Counted from the first letter of the stretch, positions 48,365 through 58,522 are shown. The stretch: 64,000 nt of DNA from an uncultured Roseburia sp. (GCA_947649645.1 CANSSP010000005.1:1-64000); one strand, 5' to 3'. Notes: generated by a model not told the origin, from the letters alone. Numbers and translations: made by a program.

Positions 48365-51300
48365 CTACACAAAATCAAACAGCGAGAGCTGGTTTGATTC
48401 CGGAATATCTCCGAGCAGCCCCATATCGCCCATCAGATCGATGACGGTTTTTGTCACCTTCGTACGCTGCCTGAAGTCGTCTTTTGACAGAAAAGCCCCG
48501 TCTTTTGCAGCTTCCGCCACGGCGACGGCCGCATTGTCTCCCATCCCGTCGATGGTGTTGAGCGCCGGCATCAGTTTTCCTTCAAAAATCTGAAAACGGT
48601 CCGGTTTTGCCCGATAGATATCGATCGGCAGAAATTCGAATCCTCTCGCATACATTTCCTGTACGATTTTCATATCGCGGTACGTATCCAGCTCCTTTTT
48701 GGAAAGCGCGTCTTTTCGCCGCGTAAAGTCGTTGTAAAAATATTCCAGGCGCTCTTTTCCCTGGCACATGATCTCATAGCTGAACCCGGTAGCACGGATG
48801 GAAAAATAAGCTGCGTAATATGCCAGAGGGTAAAAAACTTTACAGTAGGCAATGCGCCACGCCATCATGACATAGGCCGCCGCGTGTGCTTTCGGAAACA
48901 TATATTTGATTTTTTTGCAGGACCAGATATACCAGTCGGGAACATCATGCTTTAACATCTCCTCTTCCCACTCCGGCTTTAATCCTTTTCCTTTCCGCAC
49001 CGATTCCATAATGGTAAACGCCTGCTCACTGTCAAGCCCCATCTGGATAAGATAGATCATAATATCGTCACGTGTACAGATGGCCGTGGAAATCGTCGCT
49101 TTCCCCTCCTCAATCAGTGTCTGCGCGTTTCCGAGCCACACATCCGTGCCGTGGGAAAGACCGGAAATACGGATCAGATCGGAAAATTCCTTCGGTTTTG
49201 CATCGATAACCATCTGCATTGCAAATTCGGTTCCAAACTCCGGAATACCAAGGCAGCCAAGCTGAATCCCGTGAATGTCTTCCGGGGTAATTCCAAGCGC
49301 CGTCGTGTTTTTAAACAGCGACATGACCGACGCGTCGTCGAGCGGAATTTCTGTCGGGTCAAGCCCGGTCAGGTCCTGAAGCATACGGATCATCGTCGGA
49401 TCATCGTGTCCTAAAATATCAAGCTTTAACAGGTTGTGATCAATCGAGTGATAATCAAAATGTGTTGTAATTGTCGTCGTTGTCATATCGTTTGCCGGAT
49501 GCTGTACCGGGGTAAACGTGTTGATTTCCTCACCCACCGGCAGGACGACGATGCCGCCCGGGTGCTGTCCGGTCGTCCGCCGGATGCCGACACAGCCCTG
49601 GACGATACGGTCGATTTCACATTTGCGCTTGTGGACGCCGCGCTCCTCATAGTAATTGCGGATATAACCGAACGCCGTCTTGTCTGCCAGTGTACCGATG
49701 GTTCCGGCGCGGAATGTCTGGCCATAGCCAAAAATCACTTCACAGTAGGCGTGCGCCTTGCTCTGGTATTCACCGGAGAAATTCAGATCGATATCTGGTT
49801 CTTTATTTCCCTTAAACCCGAGAAACGTTTCGAACGGAATATCAAATCCGTCCTTTACCAGCGGCGCTCCGCAGACCGGACAGGTTTTATCCGGCATATC
49901 ACACCCGCTCCGCCCGGAAAACGCCCTGACTTCGGGCGAATCGAAATCGCTGTAGAGACATTTTGCACAGCGGTAATGCGCCTGCAGCGGATTGACTTCC
50001 GTTATGCCGGACATGGTGGCGGCAAAAGAAGATCCGACGGATCCTCTGGACCCGACGAGGTAGCCGTCTTCGTTGGATTTCCACACAAGTTTCTGCGCGA
50101 TGATATACATGACGGCGTAGCCGTTTGAGATAATCGAATTCAGCTCGCGGTCCAGCCGCTCTTTTACAATCGGCGGCAGGTCTTTACCGTACATTTCATA
50201 AGCTTTCGTATAACAGATATTTCTTAACATCTGGTCGGAGTCCGGGATCACAGGCGGACACTTATCGGGCCGGACCGGTGCGATTTTTTCACACATATCC
50301 GCGATTTTTCCGGGATTAGTGATGACGACCTCCTCTGCCTTTTCGCTTCCCAGATAGGCAAATTCCGCAAGCATTTCTTCCGTCGTGCGAAAATAGAGCG
50401 GAGCCTGGTTGTCCGCGTCTTTAAATCCCTTCCCTGCCATGATGATGCGCCGGTACACTTCGTCCTCCGGATCCAGAAAATGAACGTCGCACGTAGCTGC
50501 CACAGGCTTTCCGAACAGTTCGCCCAGTTTTACAATCCTGCGGTTGATGTCCATAATTTCTTCCATGGAGCTGACCGGCTCCCTGTCGCTTTCCACCATA
50601 AAGGCATTGTTTCCCAGAGGCTGAATTTCCAGATAATCGTAAAACTTTACAAGGCGGATAATATCCTCCTCCGGCCTGCCCCCTAAAATGGCGCGGTAGA
50701 GTTCGCCTGCCTCACAGGCGGAACCTAAGAGCAGTCCCTCCCTGTATTTTACAAATTCACTCTTCGGAATCCTGGGTCTTTTCCTGAAATACGTCAGATG
50801 CGACATGGAGATCAGGCGGTAAAGATTGATTCTGCCGATATCGTTTGACGCCAGGATAATCGCGTGATAAGTTGGAAGCTTCATAATCGTCTCCGGCGAA
50901 GCGACACCCATCTGATTGACTCCGTCGAGCGTTTCCACACCCCGTTCGCGCAGCATTTTCAAAAAACGGACAAAAATTTCCGCCGTGCAGGCCGCGTCGT
51001 CCACGGCACGGTGGTGGTTGTCCAGGGAAACACCAAGAGCTTTTGCGACCGTATCCAGCTTAAAGCGGTTTAAGTTCGGCAGGAGGATGCGTGCAAGCGC
51101 CACGGTGTCGATGACCGTAAACGAACACGCAGTTCCCTGTCGCTCACAGTTTTTCCGGATAAAGCTCATATCAAACTCAGCGTTGTGCGCCACCATCACG
51201 GCTCCCCGGCAAAACTCCATAAAGCGGGGCAGGATATCCTCGATGACAGGAGCGTCCATCACCATGTCGTCACGGATGGAAGTCAGCTCCTCAATCCGGA

Positions 51301-52882
51301 AAGGAATCGGTACTTTCGGGTTGACAAAGGTGGAAAACCGGTCCGTGACCGCTCCTTTTTCGACCCGCACCGCGCCGATTTCAATAATCGCGTCTTTGTC
51401 CGGGGAAAAACCGGTCGTCTCCAGGTCAAACACCACATAGGTATCGTCCAGATTCTGGTTTTGGGAGCCGACGACAATCTCTTTTAAATCGTCCACCAGA
51501 TATGCTTCCACCCCGTAGATTACTTTAAAATCACTGTCCGGGGGCAGCGCGTGGTTTGCGTCGGGAAAAGCCTGGACATCCCCGTGATCCGTGATGGCGA
51601 TCGCCTTATGTCCCCATCTGATCGCGCGCTTTACAATATCTTTTACCTCGGATACGCCGTCCATATCGCTCATTTTGGTGTGACAGTGCAGTTCCACGCG
51701 CTTTGTAGGGCTCATATCCATCCGGGTGGTCGTAAAATCTGCTATTTTACGGATTCCTGTCACGGAACCAATCGTAAGTTCACTGTCAAATTTGTCAATC
51801 GTCGTGACGCCTTTGATCTTTAAGAATGCGCCTTTCTTAAGTCCTGCTTCCGTGAGTCCGGCCAGCTGGTCGTTGCGGACAAATATTTTCAGCCCGATGG
51901 AATCGGTAAAATCAGTTACGGACAGAATCACAATCGTTTTTTCATTGCGAATCTCACGCGTCTCCATCGTCATGACCTGACAGCGGACGGTGACCTCTCC
52001 CATTTCCCCGATAATTTTTTCGATTTCGATCGGCTCATCGTCAAAATCACGCCCGTAAATGACGTCGGGATTGTCAGCTTTCCTGCGCGCTTCCCGCTGA
52101 AAGGTTCCTCTTTCTGTCTGTTTTGCCCGCTCCTGGCGCACGGCGGAATGATATCCCTGGCCCGCCGTTTTTTGTGCGTCTGCAGCGCCGGCGGCCTGCT
52201 TTGCCGCGTCCGTTCTGCCGGACTGCGGCACGGCATCCACAGACGGCATTTCTGCTGTTTTCCTGTCCATATGTCCGGAAAGAGAATCCTCTTCTCCCTG
52301 CAGGCGGACTTTTCTGACGATATTTTCGATCTCAAGCTGCATCTGAAGATCGCTGTTTTTTTTGTGTCTGCTCTCTTTTGGTTCCTCATAGGCAAGCTCG
52401 ACACACAGATTCAGGCCGCACCGCTCGCAGACCACCTTTTCTAAAAATTCGACGATCTCGTCCGCGCGTGTCTGCGCAATAATCGTGTTTTCCAGTGTCA
52501 GTTTCAGATGCGTTTCGTCCGAAAACTCCATTTTGGCAGTCCGCAGCAGGTTGTATTCCATCAGGCTATAGTTTTTTAATTCTTCAAGAATACTGTCCCT
52601 GTAAAGCTCCATCAGCTTCCGGGGCGTGTACTGTCTGGAGAGACTGTATTTCTCAATCACTCTGACCTGGATTTTTCTGCCTTTAAAAATCTGTTCCCGG
52701 ATAGACGATTCAAGTCCGTAAATCTTTTTTTTGGGAATCAGCCGGGTTCCCTGCAGATAGACACGGAGATGATCTTTTTCACGGTTCATCCCCACTTTTG
52801 TGACTTCTGCTTCCGAGAGAAGCTTTTTGAGATCACCGTCGATATGCAGCGTGGGAAAAACATCAAAAAACGGTTTCGTCAT
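48365..52882 (-). CDS. polC: PolC-type DNA polymerase III alpha subunit
   Basis: 1505 residues. N-terminal domain to ~180, then a low-complexity Ala/Gln/Arg linker (~205-275), an OB domain (EVTVRCQVMTMETREI), a split PHP domain (ELHCHTKMSDMDG near 397), an inserted DEDD proofreading exonuclease (VFDLETTGFSP near 486, AHNAEFDMSFI), and the C-family polymerase core with KEPDIDLNFSGEYQ and zinc-binding Cys (CAKCLYSDF, CPVCGAPL). Replicative polymerase of low-GC Gram-positives. AAAGGAG site. Begins only 9 bp after hydF. Confidence 0.97.
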   Translation of the reverse strand: MTKPFFDVFPTLHIDGDLKKLLSEAEVTKVGMNREKDHLRVYLQGTRLIPKKKIYGLESSIREQIFKGRKIQVRVIEKYSLSRQYTPRKLMELYRDSILEELKNYSLMEYNLLRTAKMEFSDETHLKLTLENTIIAQTRADEIVEFLEKVVCERCGLNLCVELAYEEPKESRHKKNSDLQMQLEIENIVRKVRLQGEEDSLSGHMDRKTAEMPSVDAVPQSGRTDAAKQAAGAADAQKTAGQGYHSAVRQERAKQTERGTFQREARRKADNPDVIYGRDFDDEPIEIEKIIGEMGEVTVRCQVMTMETREIRNEKTIVILSVTDFTDSIGLKIFVRNDQLAGLTEAGLKKGAFLKIKGVTTIDKFDSELTIGSVTGIRKIADFTTTRMDMSPTKRVELHCHTKMSDMDGVSEVKDIVKRAIRWGHKAIAITDHGDVQAFPDANHALPPDSDFKVIYGVEAYLVDDLKEIVVGSQNQNLDDTYVVFDLETTGFSPDKDAIIEIGAVRVEKGAVTDRFSTFVNPKVPIPFRIEELTSIRDDMVMDAPVIEDILPRFMEFCRGAVMVAHNAEFDMSFIRKNCERQGTACSFTVIDTVALARILLPNLNRFKLDTVAKALGVSLDNHHRAVDDAACTAEIFVRFLKMLRERGVETLDGVNQMGVASPETIMKLPTYHAIILASNDIGRINLYRLISMSHLTYFRKRPRIPKSEFVKYREGLLLGSACEAGELYRAILGGRPEEDIIRLVKFYDYLEIQPLGNNAFMVESDREPVSSMEEIMDINRRIVKLGELFGKPVAATCDVHFLDPEDEVYRRIIMAGKGFKDADNQAPLYFRTTEEMLAEFAYLGSEKAEEVVITNPGKIADMCEKIAPVRPDKCPPVIPDSDQMLRNICYTKAYEMYGKDLPPIVKERLDRELNSIISNGYAVMYIIAQKLVWKSNEDGYLVGSRGSVGSSFAATMSGITEVNPLQAHYRCAKCLYSDFDSPEVRAFSGRSGCDMPDKTCPVCGAPLVKDGFDIPFETFLGFKGNKEPDIDLNFSGEYQSKAHAYCEVIFGYGQTFRAGTIGTLADKTAFGYIRNYYEERGVHKRKCEIDRIVQGCVGIRRTTGQHPGGIVVLPVGEEINTFTPVQHPANDMTTTTITTHFDYHSIDHNLLKLDILGHDDPTMIRMLQDLTGLDPTEIPLDDASVMSLFKNTTALGITPEDIHGIQLGCLGIPEFGTEFAMQMVIDAKPKEFSDLIRISGLSHGTDVWLGNAQTLIEEGKATISTAICTRDDIMIYLIQMGLDSEQAFTIMESVRKGKGLKPEWEEEMLKHDVPDWYIWSCKKIKYMFPKAHAAAYVMMAWRIAYCKVFYPLAYYAAYFSIRATGFSYEIMCQGKERLEYFYNDFTRRKDALSKKELDTYRDMKIVQEMYARGFEFLPIDIYRAKPDRFQIFEGKLMPALNTIDGMGDNAAVAVAEAAKDGAFLSKDDFRQRTKVTKTVIDLMGDMGLLGDIPESNQLSLFDFV

Positions 52883-52891
52883 ATCGCTCCT

Positions 52892-54097
52892 TTATTCCAT
52901 TCCTGTGGTGATTTTGTCGAGAATGCCGGTCAGATGTGCGATCGTCACTCCGTAATTGGTCATCGCCACACCCTGCTTTTTTGCACGGTCAATGCGTGAC
53001 ATCACGTATTTCCGGTTGAACATACAGGCGCCGCACTGAATAATCAGATCGTATCCGGAAAGGTCCTGCGGAAAATCGGTTCCGGATGTGATGTCTATTG
53101 TAAGGCCCGGACCAAAGCGTTTTTTCAGAAGATTTGGAATTTTCTCCCGCCCGATATCTTCCGTGAGCGGCGCGTGGGTACAGCATTCTGCGATCAGCAC
53201 CCTTGCGTGTCCCGTCAGCGCATCGATTTGTTCCGCCCCTTTCAGATAATAGGGAAGATCTCCTTTGTAAGCGGCAAAAAGCACGGAAAAAGAGGTCAGC
53301 ATGCTTTCCGCGGGTTTGTTTTCATATACATAGCCAAATACCTGCGAATCCGTGATAATCAGCTTTGGCGGCTGTTTCAATGCCCTGACTGCGCTTATAA
53401 ACCGGTCGGTTGTCACACACATAACAAGGCATTTTTCATCGAGCAGTTCCCTTAATGTCTGTACCTGCGGAAGAATCAGCCGGCCCCTCGGCGCCTGGAT
53501 GTCCTGCGGCATCACAAGCATAATCAGATCATCCTTTTCCACAAGTCCGCCGGTAATCAGCCGTGTGTCGTAATCTTCCGGAAGCAGACGCACCAGCGCC
53601 TCCTTCACCGCATCCGTTCCCTCTCCGGTCACAGCGCTGAAAACGACTGCCGTTTCTTTCGTTTCCTTTTCGATTTTCATGGCAATCTGCTGTGCGTCCT
53701 CCTTCAGGTCGGCTTTGCTCACCACAAAAAGAACCGGCGTATGTTTTTCCTTAAAAAAACGATGCCAGTACCGCTCTGTGTCAGACAGTACTTCTCCCGG
53801 GACAAGAATGACGGCTATGTCGGTCTCCTCCGCTGTCAGCCGGGTTTTTTGTACACGGCGCGCGCCGAGTTCGCTCTCATCGTCCGATCCGGCCGTATCG
53901 ATAAAGACACAGGGGCCGAGCGGATACAGCTCCAGTGCTTTAAAAACCGGGTCAGTCGTCGTGCCGGCCACATCCGAAGTGATGGAGACCTCCTGTCCGG
54001 TAAATGTATTTAAAAAAGATGATTTTCCACTGTTGGTTCCGCCGAACACGCCGATATGCAGACGGCTGGCGGAAGGCGTCTCATGCAGTCCTGCCAT
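52892..54097 (-). CDS. hydF: [FeFe]-hydrogenase H-cluster maturation GTPase HydF
   Basis: 401 residues. The N-terminal GTPase (HIGVFGGTNSGKSSFLNTFTGQ, DTAGSDDESELG, VVSKADLK) is followed by a dimerisation domain and the Fe-S site formed by CCTHAPL and CGACMF (CxH...CxxC). HydF is the scaffold on which the [2Fe] subcluster is assembled and from which it is passed to HydA. Last of hydE-hydG-hydF and directly followed by polC. The hydrogenase structural gene is not in the window. Confidence 0.96.
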   Translation of the reverse strand: MAGLHETPSASRLHIGVFGGTNSGKSSFLNTFTGQEVSITSDVAGTTTDPVFKALELYPLGPCVFIDTAGSDDESELGARRVQKTRLTAEETDIAVILVPGEVLSDTERYWHRFFKEKHTPVLFVVSKADLKEDAQQIAMKIEKETKETAVVFSAVTGEGTDAVKEALVRLLPEDYDTRLITGGLVEKDDLIMLVMPQDIQAPRGRLILPQVQTLRELLDEKCLVMCVTTDRFISAVRALKQPPKLIITDSQVFGYVYENKPAESMLTSFSVLFAAYKGDLPYYLKGAEQIDALTGHARVLIAECCTHAPLTEDIGREKIPNLLKKRFGPGLTIDITSGTDFPQDLSGYDLIIQCGACMFNRKYVMSRIDRAKKQGVAMTNYGVTIAHLTGILDKITTGME

Positions 54098-54163
54098 ATT
54101 TTACCTCATTTCTGCGCCGCTTTCTGCGCATTCCTGTTTCTGCCCGCACTGCCACGTTACAGT

Positions 54164-55585
54164 TTAAAAACGGAAATCTCGTTTCCCGTCGGAAATATCA
54201 TGGATATGTTCACAGGCAGTCTGTCTCACCTTCGGGTTTGGAATGTTTTCAAGCTCTTTTTCAATCAGCGCCATTCCGATCTTTCTCGTCTCGTCGCTGG
54301 CATAATCCTCCAGATATTCCTTTAAAGTCATAAGGGCGTTCGGGTGACAGCAGTTTAAAATCTGCATATTTTTGCACAGAGCCATAAAGCGGTCTCCGGT
54401 CCGTCCTTCTCTGTAGCATGCCGTACAGAAACTCGGGATATAGCCCAGTTTCATCAGCCAGTTCACCACCTCGTCCAGCGTCCGCTGATCGCTGACGTCA
54501 AATTGTGCGCTTGTCACCTCTTCTTCTGTTTCCGGCCGGGCATATCCGCCGACGCTTGTCTTCGATGCGCCGCTGATCTGCGACACGCCAAGAGGAAGTA
54601 CTTTTTCCCGGACTGCCTGACTTTCTCTCGTGGAGATGATCATACCCGTATAAGGCACCGATATGCGGATCAGGGCGCAGATTTTTGCAAACGTATCGTC
54701 GCTGATGCCATTATCGAAGGCCGAAGGGTCAATATCATCCGCATGCTTGACACGCGGGACGCTGATCGTGTGCGGACCGACGCCGTGAACTGCCTCCAGA
54801 TGTTCCGCATGCATTAAAAGCCCTGCAAATTCATAGCGATACATTTCAAGCCCGAACAAAACGCCGAGTCCGACGTCATCGATGCCTCCATCCATGGCGC
54901 GGTCCATAGCCTGCGTGTGGTATGCATAATCGTGTTTTGGACCGGTCGGGTGCAGCTTTTCATAGCTCTCTTTGTGATACGTCTCCTGAAAGAGAATGTA
55001 AGTTCCGATTCCGGCTTCTTTTAATTTCCGGTAATTTTCAACGGTAGTCGCCGCGATGTTGACGTTAACGCGGCGGATTGCGCCGTTTTTATGTTTTATG
55101 CCGTAAATCGTGTCAATACACTCCAGAATATACTCGATGGGATTGTTGACAGGGTCCTCACCTGCCTCGATGGCAAGGCGCTTATGACCCATATCCTGCA
55201 GTGCGGTCACTTCCCTGCGGATCTCTTCCTGTGTCAGTTTTTTGCGCGCAATATGCTTGTTTTTCAGATGATACGGACAGTAGACGCAGCCGTTGACACA
55301 ATAATTAGAGAGATAAAGCGGCGCAAACAATACAATCCGGTTTCCGTAGTATTCTTTTTTGATCTGCTCCGCCAGCGCAAAAATTTCCGCTGTCTTCTCC
55401 GGCATCTCACACGCCAGAAGAACGGATGCCTCCCTGTGGTTTAACCCTTTTCCCTCTTTTGCCTTCGCGATAATCTGATCGATCAGGGCCAGATTTTCTT
55501 TGTTTGCGTCCGCATAGGAAAGCGTTTCCCTGATCTCATCATCAGAAATAAACTCTTCTGCTTTTAATGATGACACGTTATACAT
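54164..55585 (-). CDS. hydG: [FeFe]-hydrogenase maturase HydG (tyrosine lyase)
   Basis: 473 residues from ATG 55585 (GGAGATCAAT upstream; ATG 55597 precedes the site). The radical SAM CX3CX2C is NYCVNGCVYCPYH. The C-terminal auxiliary-cluster cysteines are in FCTACYREG and NCCHPNA. HydG cleaves tyrosine to supply CO and CN- for the H cluster. A gap of 128 bp separates it from hydE and holds a structured RNA candidate that reaches its ribosome site. Confidence 0.96.
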   Translation of the reverse strand: MYNVSSLKAEEFISDDEIRETLSYADANKENLALIDQIIAKAKEGKGLNHREASVLLACEMPEKTAEIFALAEQIKKEYYGNRIVLFAPLYLSNYCVNGCVYCPYHLKNKHIARKKLTQEEIRREVTALQDMGHKRLAIEAGEDPVNNPIEYILECIDTIYGIKHKNGAIRRVNVNIAATTVENYRKLKEAGIGTYILFQETYHKESYEKLHPTGPKHDYAYHTQAMDRAMDGGIDDVGLGVLFGLEMYRYEFAGLLMHAEHLEAVHGVGPHTISVPRVKHADDIDPSAFDNGISDDTFAKICALIRISVPYTGMIISTRESQAVREKVLPLGVSQISGASKTSVGGYARPETEEEVTSAQFDVSDQRTLDEVVNWLMKLGYIPSFCTACYREGRTGDRFMALCKNMQILNCCHPNALMTLKEYLEDYASDETRKIGMALIEKELENIPNPKVRQTACEHIHDISDGKRDFRF

Positions 55586-55598
55586 ATTGATCTCCATT

Positions 55599-55683
55599 CC
55601 GGAGCGTTTACGCGACGAAGCAGCACAGATCCTGAAACTGCGTCTGCCTTAAGACAGATTTGCGACGCTCCGGCACAAATCTG
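55599..55683 (-). promoter_or_regulatory. Structured RNA candidate (pseudoknot) between hydE and hydG
   Basis: In the transcript, CAGATTTG (55683-55676) and CAAATCTG (55662-55655) form an 8-bp stem whose 13-nt loop contains CCGGAGCGT (55673-55665). A perfect complement, ACGCTCCGG, occurs at 55607-55599, 5 nt ahead of the GGAG used by hydG. Loop-to-downstream pairing would make a pseudoknot next to the start codon. It matches no riboswitch I know. Confidence 0.4.
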
Positions 55684-55713
55684 CATGTGAAAAATCAGCA
55701 CATCCGTTGATGT

Positions 55714-56784
55714 TCAGTCAGCACGTGGCTTTCTGATTCGTTTCCCAATAAAATCTCCTCTCGTGACGGCGATCTGATATCCGATATCCGAAAATCGTTT
55801 TTTTAAAGCCATAAGTCCTTCCGCCGCTTCTGCACCTGTACAGATTTTGTTGTCATAGAGATTGTATTTTCCCCGGACCGCCTCGGGTGAGAGATTGGGC
55901 ATGACCACATTTGCACCGGCAAGAATGCCCATCTCACGTCCTCTGGGATGAATCGTTCCGAGAGCGGTCGTGGCGGGGAGAAGGACGTGCGGGTGCATCA
56001 GGCGGATGATGGAAAGCAGGCGCAGCGTCATGGAAAGCGTACCTGCAGGCTGATCGCCAAACGGGGTATCTTTCTGTGGGATAAACGGTCCGATGCCGAC
56101 CATCTCGGGGGCAAACGAACGGATAAACTTAAGATCTGCACAGATGGTCTCAGGCGTCTGTCCGGGAGAGCCGACCATAAAACCACAGCCGGTCTGAAAC
56201 CCGATTTCCTTTAAATCATAAAGACAGCGGATACGATTTTCAAATGACATTGCCGTTGGATGCAATGTGCGGTAATGTGCTTTATCGGCCGTCTCATGCC
56301 GCAGCAGATACCGGTCTGCCCCCGCACGAAAAAAGGCCCGGTAACTTTCTTTTGTCCGCTCTCCGACGGAGAGCGTGACGGCACAGTCCGGAAAGCGTTC
56401 TTTGATCCCTGCGATCAGACGGCATATTTTTTCGTCGGTATCACGCATATCCTCACCGCCTTGCAGGACGAATGTGCGGAACCCCAGATCGTATCCTCTT
56501 TCACAGCAGGATATAATTTCAGCTTCCGTCAGATGATAGCGGCTCACCGGATTGCTTTTGCGAATACCGCAATAATAACAGTCGTTTTTACAGCAATTGG
56601 TAAATTCAATCAGGCCACGTATATAAATGTGGTCTCCATAAATGTCCCTTGCCGTCTGTCTCGCCTTCTCCGCAAGAAAACGGATACTTTCTTCATCTTC
56701 TGTCTTCAGCAGAAGATTCAGTTCTTCCAGACCGATCTCTTTTTCCGAAGCAAGGTATTCTATGATCTCCCGTTCCTTCTGCAT
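55714..56784 (-). CDS. hydE: [FeFe]-hydrogenase maturase HydE (radical SAM)
   Basis: 356 residues. CX3CX2C is NCCKNDCYYCGIRKSN. The barrel carries FVLQGGEDMRD, RADRYLLRHE-type GADRYLLRHETAD and GCGFMVGSPGQTPE. HydE works with HydG on the organometallic precursor of the H cluster. GAGGAGGAAGG site. About 250 bp separate it from nrnA upstream; I see no convincing gene in that gap. Confidence 0.95.
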   Translation of the reverse strand: MQKEREIIEYLASEKEIGLEELNLLLKTEDEESIRFLAEKARQTARDIYGDHIYIRGLIEFTNCCKNDCYYCGIRKSNPVSRYHLTEAEIISCCERGYDLGFRTFVLQGGEDMRDTDEKICRLIAGIKERFPDCAVTLSVGERTKESYRAFFRAGADRYLLRHETADKAHYRTLHPTAMSFENRIRCLYDLKEIGFQTGCGFMVGSPGQTPETICADLKFIRSFAPEMVGIGPFIPQKDTPFGDQPAGTLSMTLRLLSIIRLMHPHVLLPATTALGTIHPRGREMGILAGANVVMPNLSPEAVRGKYNLYDNKICTGAEAAEGLMALKKRFSDIGYQIAVTRGDFIGKRIRKPRAD

Positions 56785-57034
56785 CCTTCCTCCTCTGCCG
56801 GGCGTCGATGGCGACGCTGATGCTGTTTCCGTTCCCGCTTATGTAGCTGCCCCGCCGGCGCAGAAGGCAGTCTGATTGTTCGAGAAAATCTGTGCCCCCT
56901 GCAATAATTCCGGTCAGTGCTCCCCCTGCCAGCCGGGCGCACGCTCTTCCGACAACGAAAAACGGATTCTTGTCAGGAGGAGCTTTTTTCCGTCCGCCTC
57001 CGCAAATCCGTCTTCTTCTGGCAGTTTTCACTAT

Positions 57035-57997
57035 TCATTCAGAGTCATTGTTTATCTGTTCTCCGATTTCATGCACAATCATTTCTATCAGCCTGCCACT
57101 GTCGCCCTGCACGGAAAAACCGGCTGCACGCTTATGGCCGCCGCCGCCGTGCGCGACTGCAATCACGGACACGTCCACATGTTCTCCGGAGCGCGCGCTC
57201 ACCTTGAAATTTCCGTCTCCGGTCTCATACAGAAAAATCGCCGCTTCCACATCCTTTGTAGACCTGAGCTGGCTGACGATGCCCTCCAGATGACGGGGAA
57301 GCACGTCATATTCCTCCATCTCTGCAGCGGTGATCACACTGGAAATACATTTTCCGCCCAGATGCAGCCGGCTCTTTAACAGCGCGAGTCCCATAATGCG
57401 ATTCTGATTGTACGTTTTCGTAAAAAAAGTTTCCGCGATAATCCGGCTGTAATTGATGCCCAGCTCCATCAGAACTCCCGCAGCTTCCATTGTACTCCTT
57501 GATGTACAGGAGTACTGGAACACACCCGTGTCGTGTACGATACCGGTATAAATACACTCCGCGATCTCCTTTGTCAGCCTCTCTTTCGGGAGCAGTTCGT
57601 AGATCAGTTCCGACGTAGAACTTTTTTCCGGAAAAATATAATTCTCGTCCGCAAAACTCTGGTTGCTGATGTGGTGATCAATGCAGATTGTTTTTTTTGC
57701 CGCATCAAAGTAATGGACCGCTTCGCCAAGGCGTCCGGTATCCCCACAGTCCAGCGAGAGAAACAGATCGTATTTCCGGTCGGCTGGACACACATGAAGG
57801 ATTTCATCCGACCGTGCCAGAAATTTAAAAATATTCGGGATCGGCTCTAAATACAGTGCAGCCTCTATCGCCGGATAATACGTCCGGATGTAATTGTACG
57901 TCGCCAGACAGGACCCGACACAGTCGCCGTCCGGCCTGATATGGCCTGCGATGGCAACTGTCTCTGCCTTAGCCAGATATTCGTCAAGATTCGTCAT
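57035..57997 (-). CDS. nrnA: Bifunctional oligoribonuclease / PAP phosphatase NrnA
   Basis: 320 residues from ATG 57997 (GGGAGAAG upstream). DHH phosphoesterase motifs: GHIRPDGDCVGSC, SLDCGDTGRLG, CIDHHISNQ; DHHA1 motif GGGGHKRAAGF. It degrades short RNA and 3'-phosphoadenosine-5'-phosphate. The start overlaps the end of rbfA by 14 bp, a coupling also seen in bacilli and other clostridia. Confidence 0.95.
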   Translation of the reverse strand: MTNLDEYLAKAETVAIAGHIRPDGDCVGSCLATYNYIRTYYPAIEAALYLEPIPNIFKFLARSDEILHVCPADRKYDLFLSLDCGDTGRLGEAVHYFDAAKKTICIDHHISNQSFADENYIFPEKSSTSELIYELLPKERLTKEIAECIYTGIVHDTGVFQYSCTSRSTMEAAGVLMELGINYSRIIAETFFTKTYNQNRIMGLALLKSRLHLGGKCISSVITAAEMEEYDVLPRHLEGIVSQLRSTKDVEAAIFLYETGDGNFKVSARSGEHVDVSVIAVAHGGGGHKRAAGFSVQGDSGRLIEMIVHEIGEQINNDSE

Positions 57998-58409
57998 AAT
58001 CTTCTCCCGCCGTCCCGTCCTGGTTTTCTCCGTCTGACTGTTCTTCTTCACTGCGGATATTTTTGTTGACCTCGTCGATTATTTTTGACATTTTTACGCC
58101 ATATTCAATAGACTGGTCGGAAATAAAGGTGAGTTCCGGCGTATTTCTTAAATTGACATTTCCCGCAAGCTTTCTGCGGATATAGCCTTCTGCGCTTTTT
58201 AACCCTGCCAGCGTGCTTTTTCTGGCTTCTTCGTCGCCGAGCACACTGATATAGACCTTGCAGGTTTTTAAGTCAGGCGCGACTTCCACCGAAGTTACGC
58301 TTGTCATCGGGTGAATCCGCGGATCCTTGATCTCACCGCGGATCGTATTCGAGAGCGCGCGCAGAACTTCTTCGTTGATTCTCGTATTCTTTATGCTGTT
58401 TTTTCTCAT
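57984..58409 (-). CDS. rbfA: Ribosome-binding factor A
   Basis: 141 residues. Type-II KH fold: RINEEVLRALSNTIRGEIKDPRI, VSVTSVEVAPDLKTCKVYISVLG, and GYIRRKLAGNVNLRNTPELTF. It assists 30S maturation. The last ~20 residues are acidic and extend past the usual end. GAGGT site. It follows infB by 113 bp. Confidence 0.96.
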   Translation of the reverse strand: MRKNSIKNTRINEEVLRALSNTIRGEIKDPRIHPMTSVTSVEVAPDLKTCKVYISVLGDEEARKSTLAGLKSAEGYIRRKLAGNVNLRNTPELTFISDQSIEYGVKMSKIIDEVNKNIRSEEEQSDGENQDGTAGEDYDES

Positions 58410-58522
58410 TCTGACCTCGTCTGCATTCCCTTTCTACTTCCCCTTGCGGGATATAATCAGTAAGAAATTCTTCGCCGGCGCACTTAAAATAACAGCGTCG
58501 GTGCGAAGCTTCTTCCCAGGAT

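Noticed and set aside
49436-50128. 230-codon plus-strand frame inside polC
   Set aside because: Antisense shadow of a strongly conserved polymerase region.
56693-57031. 112-codon minus-strand frame between nrnA and hydE
   Set aside because: Overlaps the hydE start, has no ribosome site and an odd Arg/Gly composition. I looked for a hydrogenase-linked TM1266-type regulator in this gap and did not find one.
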